64,000 nucleotides of DNA from positions 345,816,302-345,880,301 of the forward strand of contig NC_090319.1 in assembly GCF_040869045.1 (NCBI RefSeq), written 5' to 3'. A model generated the notes under the pieces. That model saw nothing but the letters and a program-made list of their open reading frames with translations. It was not told the DNA's origin and did no database searches. Positions 56,831-64,000 of this stretch are shown here, in pieces (within the stretch, counting starts at the first letter, position 1; each line of letters begins with the position of its first letter). This DNA comes from Eurosta solidaginis. Taxonomy: Eukaryota > Arthropoda > Insecta > Diptera > Tephritidae. The position numbers were made by a program, and so were the translations under genes.

Positions 56831-58009
56831 ATCATTAATTTTCATGAAATGTATAAAAATATACCAAAAAATTTACTCGTTTCTTGGGGTTTGCATAATC
56901 AAGTTCTGTTTTCTGCTTCAAATCAATATACGAAAAAGGCAAGTGGAATTTAAAAAATAATATCAATTTGGGACATTTATTTTATGAAGGTATGGTAGCG
57001 TAATTATAAAAGGGAATGTCAAAACACAGTTTATGTCAAATGAGTGCAATGGCGGGCGGGCAAAAAGAACAAGTGGAACTACTTCTCTATACTTGTATCA
57101 TGGACGAATATATAGATTAGATTTGCCGGCACTGGACAAGCTGTAACGTCACGTGAAAATTTTTTCATAACAGCGGAGAAGAGACCTTCCCCATAAAAAC
57201 AGGCAGAATACATTGCCTCTATAGCTGGATATAAGCCAAGTAAAAAATGTTAAATTAAATCTCTACTAACGACAGATTACAAACTTAATCCTTTAAAAAT
57301 GTTCCCTTTCTTTATTTTCACGTCCGTTTTTTTTTTTCAAGTTATATGATATGTACCTACCTTTCAATGAGGGGTTTGTGTGCCCTGTACATTTCCCTTA
57401 AGCCAACATTGTGAAAGGAAGTAGGAAATGTATGTATAAATATAATCTCTTTCTTAAGACATTTACCTATTTGCATATCTACATTACTTTGCCATGATTA
57501 CTTTAATCTCGTTCAGGTTCTTACGTCAATTGTAATAACTTCTTCTGAAAAAATTCATTTTTTTCCATGAAGTGATTAAGATTTTCTTAGCTTCTTTTTG
57601 ATGATGTCGTTGACATATTTATTTCTTTTTGAACGTTTCAAATACTTTAAATCCGATCATATCCATGTAATCCACATCATTTTCCAAAACAAAGCAACAG
57701 CAAGTAGCTACCCATTGATTTTTAAATACCTATTTTTTCCCAACGGACCATTAATGTGTTGGAAATCGGTTTTGGCATACGTCTCCTTTGTTTTGATTTT
57801 AACAATTTAAATTGTGCGAAAACTTCACACATCTGGTCAACGGAAGCGTTGGTCCGAAATATATGTCACATTAACTGTAGCAGTAGGGTCAAGTATCTAA
57901 AAAAAAATGAATATTTAAGCGATTGATTTGTATGGATGTAGGGAAAGTAGATTAGTCTCTTTTTAAGTAGCCAGTTGATGAATCCATCGGCACAGGGCGG
58001 TTAAGTTCG
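56831..58009. other. No gene seen
   Basis: AT-rich spacer. Short ORFs without motifs. Confidence 0.35.
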
Positions 58010-58992
58010 GCAGCTTGTATTATTTTCTTCAGCATCATATTAAAGAAATCGCACGCTAGGAGGTCACCCTGCTTGTAACTTCGTTAAGTTTCGAAAGGCT
58101 CGTAGACGTCCTTTCGTCGAGCTGATGGTGTTGCTCAACATAATTTTGCACAGCCGCATAAGTTTTGCGGTGAAATCAAGTTCAGGCTTTGCGGCATATA
58201 GGCAGCTCCTTTTCGTGCTTTCGAAGGCGGCTTTAAATTCGACGGAGAGCTAATGTGTGTCGATACCTTTAGATTTACCAGGTATGAAGCCGAATCGATA
58301 AGTTCCAATCAGCCGATTCACGGTGGGCTTCAATATTTCGCACAATACGCTTGATAGGACCTCATAAACGATACTAAGGAGGCTGATTCCGCGATAGTTG
58401 GCATAGTTTGCTGAGTCCTCCTTCTTGTGGACTGAGCAAGGAATAAGCAGAGGTTTCATTGTGTAGGCTGAAATTTCCGACCGTGGGGCAAAACACACCT
58501 TCTTTTATATTATGGCGGATGCAGCGCTCGTATGTTCGTTCTAAGCGTTCATCGAACGCGTCTTTCACCTCATCGTTATTCTCCTCTGTCGGTACATGGG
58601 CGCATATGAATACTAATTAAACAATTTTGCTTTTATTCTGATAACGGGCAGACGTTCGTCCGCAACCGTGGACGCCAATATTTGACGAAAGAGTCTCTCT
58701 TCTTAACATTTTTTGTCCATCGAATTTCTTGGATGACGGCAATGTCGGCTTTTGGTTTCACGAGGACGTCAACCAGCTGGGCATTTGCACCCATCCCATT
58801 AATGCAACGAACATTCCAGGTGCATGCCCTTAAGTATCTTAAATGCTTGCAGGAGTCGTAATCAGTAAAGGGCGAGGTCTTAACTATATATAGCGATCCG
58901 CTTGATTCAAGATAGACGCTCGCTTGCAATCGCACCTTAAGGTGATCGCAAACTGATGGAGTCCCCCGACTAGCCCTTTGTCTTTGATCCAC
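58010..58992 (-). mobile_element. LINE C: endonuclease and RT fragments
   Basis: 5' to 3' on the minus strand: 58992-58633 has LRACTWNVRCINGMGANAQL and KADIAVIQEIRWTKN, the N-terminal motifs of an APE-type endonuclease (WN and QE). 58498-58250 has HKKEDSANYANYRGISLLSI and YRFGFIPGKS, early RT motifs. The GDPLSC-type block follows near 58060-58030. Stops and frameshifts. A shorter version of the 34510-35577 element with an added EN part. Confidence 0.8.
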
Positions 58993-60439
58993 TGTACTTT
59001 AAAGTACGCATTGCAAAAACACACAAATATAGATATGGATATATTTTTCTAACCTCAATCTAATATAACAAAATGTATTCAATTTGACAGATAACACGCT
59101 TTAGAGATTATGACAGATTTGTTGGCAGCCACGTTGTCTATCTTTTACCAATTGATATGCGCCAAAAAACCTCTTTAAGCTGCATTTTTTTTTTTTCATA
59201 TATAAATTTTTCAAAATTTTACAATGAAGTTAACTACTTTTTCATATATTTTATTTATGTATTAACATTCCCATCTATGTTTGTTTGTGTGCACGGGCAT
59301 CAGGTCGGCGTGTCAATGAATGCGTCGAGTATTTTCGCAAACCTTTCTGTCATTGTCCATTGTCTGTTTATGTTACCGGGCTACCGTAATGCCTTAATCG
59401 GACTGAATGAAGTTGGGCAAAATCATAAGTGGTTTTCTCGGTTGGTTTTTAGCCATTGACAATTTCCCATTGATTTTTGTGCCGTCGTTGACAATGACGA
59501 AAAGTCAAATGCAAATTGAAAAAAAAAAAAAAAAAATCTGCAACATCGAGAATAAAAGAATGGTCAAGCGGCAGTGTCAGGATGTTGCTCTAAACGCTCG
59601 CTGTGTTGTTGTGTGAGTGAATGCATTTTATTCTGTTTTTGTAAACCACATTCACGTGCACTCATTCACACGGATACACGTGGTACGGAGGAAATGCATG
59701 CCTACTCAGAAATTGTTGTTGTATTGCAGTTTGAATATTTAGTTGTTGCAAAAGCCTTTTCACACTTACTCAGCGAAAACAATAAACGATTTCTGGACAA
59801 TACCAGACCAAAGGGGGCTATGTCGGCTTTATTGACTAGGCTAAAGTAAATCTGTTGTATTGCATTGAATGCAAGACAATTTTAGTGATGGATGCAGTAG
59901 GCACATCTGTGCTCTGCATCTCACTAATAGCTACTATGAATGAATGCAACAACAAAGTATAGACTCAGCGTGAATGACTTGTTGGAAATATTATGTTTAG
60001 CGAAAAATTTCCTTATTTTTATACACTGACTCTAAGTTAAAATGGGACTGCCTTTTTTTCCATTTCAAAATCGGTTTCGTAGTAAATTCTATAGAACATT
60101 TTCATCGATTAGCTCTCGCATGAATGAGCCGTTTCGGTGCCTCCCCTGGAAAACCCTAAAAGTCTACGCCACTGATAGTCCTGCAGATCACTCTAGGCAC
60201 AGTTCCCAAACACTTACATCAACGAGATTATGCTATACCGACCGTTTTTCTAGACAAAAATGTTTCCATAAAAATCCCATGGAGGCAGACTTCACAAATG
60301 GCTCAAGCTGAAAAGCAATTTTGGCAATTATATCTTTTTAGAAGACTTCTCACTTTCCTCAAGTAGGTATAGGGGTACTGAACCATGGCTGCTATCTAAT
60401 AATGTCCGAATAACTTTATGAAAGGTCGGCAGACGGTCG
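58993..60439. other. No gene seen
   Basis: Spacer with poly-T near 59186 and poly-A near 59520. ORFs at 59157-59849 and 60042-60311 have no recognisable motif. Confidence 0.35.
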
Positions 60440-61160
60440 CTAAACGTACTGGACTTTCGATGCGTCACAGCGGTGATATAGGTCCCAGATCACAGTGTTG
60501 TATAAAGAAATTGTAATGTCGACGAAGTAGAGATTATAGGGGTCAAAATGAATGATTTTTAGCGAAGCTGTAGAGATAAATAAGAGATAAAAATCTTTGA
60601 GTACTTTCCTTCCCGATATGAAAGGGACACGTGTGGTTCTTGTGGCTACTTCGCTGTCTACTGTTGGTACGATGAGGAATATCGCACTGCTTTGAGAAGG
60701 AAGAACTTTACCTGTAGGGTTTGACTGTGTACGGGCGCAACCACGCGCAGTGTGTGGGAACTCTGTCATGACGCAAAGAGCGAAGAGAGACGTTCCGAAA
60801 ATTCGACTAGAAAACCTCATCGACAGCGGAAAGTTTCACGACGTATATAGAGCCTGCTTAAGTTATGTAGGCAACATTTCTCCTTATAAGTGAGGGTAAT
60901 AATATCCCGATTGAAAAATAATAAGCACCGGATAACGACGGACTGCACCACAAACCGTTTAAACGCAGATGCGAAGAGCTGGTAAAAAGCCTGCATCACC
61001 TCTTATGCAAAATATGGTCGGACCAGCGCATACTTTCAGAATAAAGTTAAGTGTGATCTGCCCAATCCACAAGAAACGGGATCCCGAAGCCTAAACTGAG
61101 CTAAGAGCACCGTAGGCAGCCTTCTTAATATATCGAACAGTTCTAGTAAGCGTATTGTGC
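60440..61160 (+). mobile_element. LINE C fragment (EN-RT linker and RT start)
   Basis: KRAKRDVPKIRLENLIDSGK near 60775-60835, then EELVKSLHHLLCKIW at about 60968-61012, then CPIHKKRDPEA near 61060. This is the order of LINE C upstream of YRGISLL. The region before 60700 is assigned only by continuity. Broken in several frames. Confidence 0.5.
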
Positions 61161-61179
61161 TAAGGACTACAGCCCAAAG

Positions 61180-61290
61180 TCCAACAACATGTAGGTTCTG
61201 CTATTCTTAGGAAAATTAAAATAGCACGACGCATGTTGGAAGGGAAGCTTGGCCTAAATCCATCCGGAGGCCTATAGCACCTATTATTTA
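61180..61290 (+). mobile_element. SINE1 3' fragment
   Basis: AACATGTAGGTTCTGCTATT, TTGGAAGGGAAGCTTGGCCT and GGAGGCCTATAGCACC, then a T-rich stretch. Same 3' end as 28040-28146. Confidence 0.7.
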
Positions 61291-61359
61291 TTTTTTTGTT
61301 TTATTTATTTCAGGGTTCAGTTGGAAACCATTGTGTCTTTTTGAGATAAATTCAAAACT

Positions 61360-61600
61360 GTTTCGGTACCAATGCCTTGCAATTGTTTTCAGGATCCTTG
61401 CAAGATCAATAAGGGGTTGCTTCCGGAGTTATTTTCAGAATTATTTCAGGATGATTTTGGTGCATTTTTCGGGACTCTTTGAAAACGTTTTCGGAGTTGT
61501 ACTCGTGAACGTGTATTCGGAGTTGAGGGACTATTCGAAAATCATTTTGGAATTATTTTCGGCGTAATATTTGGACTGTTTCGGAGTTGTTTTCAGTATC
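61360..61600 (+). repeat. Cryptic TTTTCGGAGTT-type simple sequence
   Basis: Imperfect repeats of TTTTCGGAGTTGT and TTATTTTCAG words. Opens a 78-codon frame that I do not support. Confidence 0.5.
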
Positions 61601-61609
61601 ATACCAATA

Positions 61610-61611
<2 letters not shown>

Positions 61612-61653
<42 letters not shown>

Positions 61654-61655
61654 GT
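61612..61655 (+). repeat. (ATT)n microsatellite
   Basis: About 14 ATT units with one interruption. On the minus strand it is (AAT)n and lies downstream of the LINE at 62190-63230, so it may be that element's 3' tail. Confidence 0.85.
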
Positions 61656-61749
61656 TATTATTTATTTATTATTACGGCGTTTTAAGCCTAAAACTTAGAT
61701 TATTACAAATTATAAATATATTTTAACAATAACAGGATTTCTAGCTTTT

Positions 61750-62060
61750 GGGGTGTTGGAATGCATGAGATTCTGATCAGCACGGGAACTGGTGGTCCCA
61801 ACGGGCGAGTCTTGGAGTCATTTCATTTGGAGGTTGGAAGGACGTGTTCTCAATCCTGCCCTACTCCAAGACGTATGATTACACAGTTTTATTATTTATG
61901 CTGTCGGAATGCATTTGATTCCAGTCAACCCAAAAGCTAGCAGCTCAGCAGAACGAGCCACTCTTATCGGACGGTTGGAAAGGACGCGTTTCCAATACTC
62001 CCTGTACCAGCTTGTTGTAGGAATATACGTGATTCTCATTAACACTCCAACTGTTTGTCT
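61750..62060 (-). repeat. Two to three diverged tandem units, possible LINE 3' UTR
   Basis: TTGGAATGCATGAGATTCTG (61755) and TCGGAATGCATTTGATTCC (61902), each followed at a similar distance by GGTTGGAAGGACG or GGTTGGAAAGGACG. A weaker third unit starts near 62022. Period about 147 bp. Confidence 0.55.
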
Positions 62061-62189
62061 GGGACGATATTTTCAGGAATTCTTTCCCAATTTGATTGCG
62101 ATCGATATATGTTTTTGACCTGATGCATAAGGTTCCTCTGTGTCTGTTTGGATTGCCCATGTACGCTCAAGGATCAGTAACATGAAATA

Positions 62190-63230
62190 CAGATACAAAA
62201 TATTTTATCTTATTGGAAGTTTTTTACAATATTCTAATAAACTTTTTTTGAAGGTGTTTAAGTTTTCACAATTTTTAACATGATTAGGTAGTTCATTAAA
62301 ACATTTCAGGCCTTTGTAAAATATATTTTGCTTGTCCATTTCTATTTTGAGAAGAGGTAATCTAAAATTATTATTTTCCCTGATTATGTAAGAATGGGTT
62401 TCATTTACATAAACAAGTTTTTCACTTAGGTAGGCTGGTAGTTTACCATGCTTGATATTAAATACAAATTTCATACTATGGTAAAATATCAGCTGTTTCA
62501 CGCTCAACCAGTTTAGTGCACCGATCATACTCTCTATGGAATTGTCGTACTTCATTTTCAATATAAATTTCATAGCTTTGTTTTGCATAACTTGTAACCT
62601 GTCTACTTGTGTTTCATTGCCGGTTCTATGATGGATCTATATACTTTCAACTTATATTTCTTACTAATAAGTTTACACGATCTCTTCCAAAATCCAATTT
62701 TTTGCCCATTTTGGCAACAATATAATCAATATGATCCGTAAACCTCAGTTTATTGTCAATCAGGATCCCTAAGTACTTAAATATTTTGACATCCTCAATG
62801 CTTGTATTCATTATTTTTAGATCTAAATTAAGTGATTCTTTATTGGTCGTCCTAGACAAAACCATGAACTTAGTTTTGTTAACGTTAAGCTTGAGTTTAT
62901 TAATGCAAAGTCATCTATACAATGAATCCAAATCTTCTTGCATTTTGCCCCTTGCTATTGAAATGTCCGTTTCATTTACTTCAAGTAGCGCATCATCTGC
63001 AAACAACCTGATTGTACTATATTTCAGTGCTGATGATATATCGTTGAACAGGATTGGTGCTAATACCGACCCTTGTGGTAAACCTATGTCCACTTGTGCC
63101 TCGGATGAGACTACTGACTCGATGGCTGTTCTTTGTTTCCGGTCTGATATGAAGCTTCTAAACCACTGCAATTCATTTTCCCTAATACCAATTTTTTGTA
63201 GTTTATCGAAATTACTTCTAGAACCATTTC
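62190..63230 (-). mobile_element. CR1-like LINE RT fragment
   Basis: Minus strand, 5' to 3': MQWFRSFISDRKQRTAI, GLPQGSVLAPILFNDISSAL, IRLFADDALLEV (FADD catalytic box, about 63010-62975), then VKIFKYLGILIDNKLRFTDH (thumb), LNWLSVKQLIFYHSMKFVFN and the C-terminal PNHVKNC..L.TFKK block. A frameshift at about 62900 and another near 62640. 5' part missing. The FADD/GLPQGSVLAP wording fits the CR1/Jockey side of LINEs and differs from A, B, C and E. Confidence 0.8.
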
Positions 63231-63439
63231 AGTATAATTTGGTATTTGGTTCGGGATCATATGGAGATAGTTATGGGACCTACTTAAAATAGACCGAGAT
63301 CGGTCCAAAGTCATCGCTAACATAATCCCGAAATTGTCTCGAGCTGGCTCCGGAATGATCCCTTTAACGGTCTCGAAATAGCCCCGACATAATCCCCAAA
63401 AACGTATGCAAATATTCAAAGATGAGACCCGAACACTGA
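63231..63439. other. Unassigned
   Basis: GGTTCGGGATCATATGG and GAGACCCGAAC-type sequence. Not recognised. Confidence 0.3.
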
Positions 63440-64000
63440 AGCATTCAGGAGAATAATGAGAGGCTCACCCTTTGTTGTTGTTGTAGCAATGCCTCGCCTC
63501 ATTCAATATATGTGCCCACTCACTAATTGTAATGAATGGCCTCTAGCGAGAGTTCGAGGAATCTTGCAATTTTAATAGGGTCGGACTAGAGAGATAGGGA
63601 TGTGGTTCCACATTGCATTGAAAAACATGCGGGGCATACATTGAGTATGTCGGGATTGATTTTGGATAAGTGAGAGTGGACCCTTTTAGAGTATCCCTAG
63701 AAAGGTCTTTTCTCAACAGCAGGTTTAGGGTATTTGGCGTTAAAAGCGGGGTTCACCGGGCAATCCCTGACATAGTGGTTCGAAGCCCTTTTATCGATGT
63801 TTCTGAGGGCCTTTCCATGATCCTCTTTTTGAAATAGCTGAGTTCTTAAGTACTGGATTTCTCCACAGTGCTTACGGAGATGACTTTTTAAGTGCCTGGG
63901 AGGTGGGGCCTCTTCAATCAGATGGCTGTTGGGATACCCAGGTTTCTGGGTATTTAGCAGAACCTGTTTGTTTGGCATTTCAGTTATATCTTTATTGGAA
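63440..64000 (-). mobile_element. LINE A 3' fragment, cut by the window end
   Basis: The minus frame reads MPNKQVLLNTQKPGYPNSHL, then IEEAPPPRHLKSHLRKH, then YVRDCPVNPAFNAKYPK, and after frameshifts the tail near 63620-63490, ending in (CAA)n (plus TTTGTTGTTGTTGTAGC near 63470). Continues beyond 64000. Confidence 0.8.

Noticed and set aside
60440..60820. 126-codon minus ORF
   Set aside because: It is antisense to the LINE C fragment and has no motif of its own.

Overview
The window is eukaryotic DNA from a higher (brachyceran) fly. The evidence is one recognisable developmental gene, the terminal gap gene huckebein (hkb), set among a dense mix of insect transposon remnants. The repeat families (RT-bearing LINEs, tRNA-derived SINEs, GGGCGTGG-type noncoding repeats) look like those of tephritid fruit flies; that placement is my inference. 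I see no rRNA gene, no intact tRNA gene and no CRISPR array.

The only host gene I can support is hkb, on the minus strand: coding exon 1 at 30551-29546, an 1825-bp intron, and coding exon 2 at 27720-27482. It encodes a 414-residue C2H2 zinc-finger repressor with an N-terminal FRPW (Groucho-binding type) motif. A plausible Inr+DPE core promoter lies 222 bp upstream of the ATG, and a perfect Capicua octamer lies about 215 bp beyond that. The intron carries a tRNA-derived SINE with a 13-bp target duplication. A degenerate minisatellite and an inverted hammerhead-like repeat lie 0.7-2 kb upstream.

Layout. 1-2.5 kb: solo LTR between two diverged direct repeats. 2.5-7.2 kb: LINE fragments, a foldback element split by a hAT insertion, a SINE. 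9-14 kb: SINE2, LINE C tails, a second foldback element split by a P-element-like insertion with an 8-bp target duplication. 15-18.6 kb: another foldback, a Helitron helicase scrap, and a Harbinger transposase remnant interrupted by a 460-bp element with perfect 65-bp inverted repeats. 20-25 kb: GGGCGTGG repeats, a third foldback copy, palindromic satellite. 27.5-33 kb: hkb and its flanks. 33.5-46.5 kb: LINE B, C and A fragments, Helitron and gypsy fragments, a large GGGCGTGG repeat containing a SINE2. 47-54 kb: cryptically simple DNA, the longest LINE B copy (2.6 kb), LINE A and R1-like fragments, an unrecognised ORF, a SINE. 54-64 kb: a GGGCGTGG repeat split by a pogo/Tigger-like remnant, LINE C fragments, a CR1-like LINE, and a LINE A copy running off the end.

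Almost all non-hkb coding signal is broken RT, RNase H, integrase, helicase or transposase. The biology of interest is in the nested noncoding elements: P-like and perfect-TIR insertions, hammerhead-like units, 150-bp-periodic GGGCGTGG elements, and a SINE that appears to share its 3' end with a resident LINE. Family names A, B, C, C', D and E, SINE1/SINE2 and H-unit are local labels used only here.
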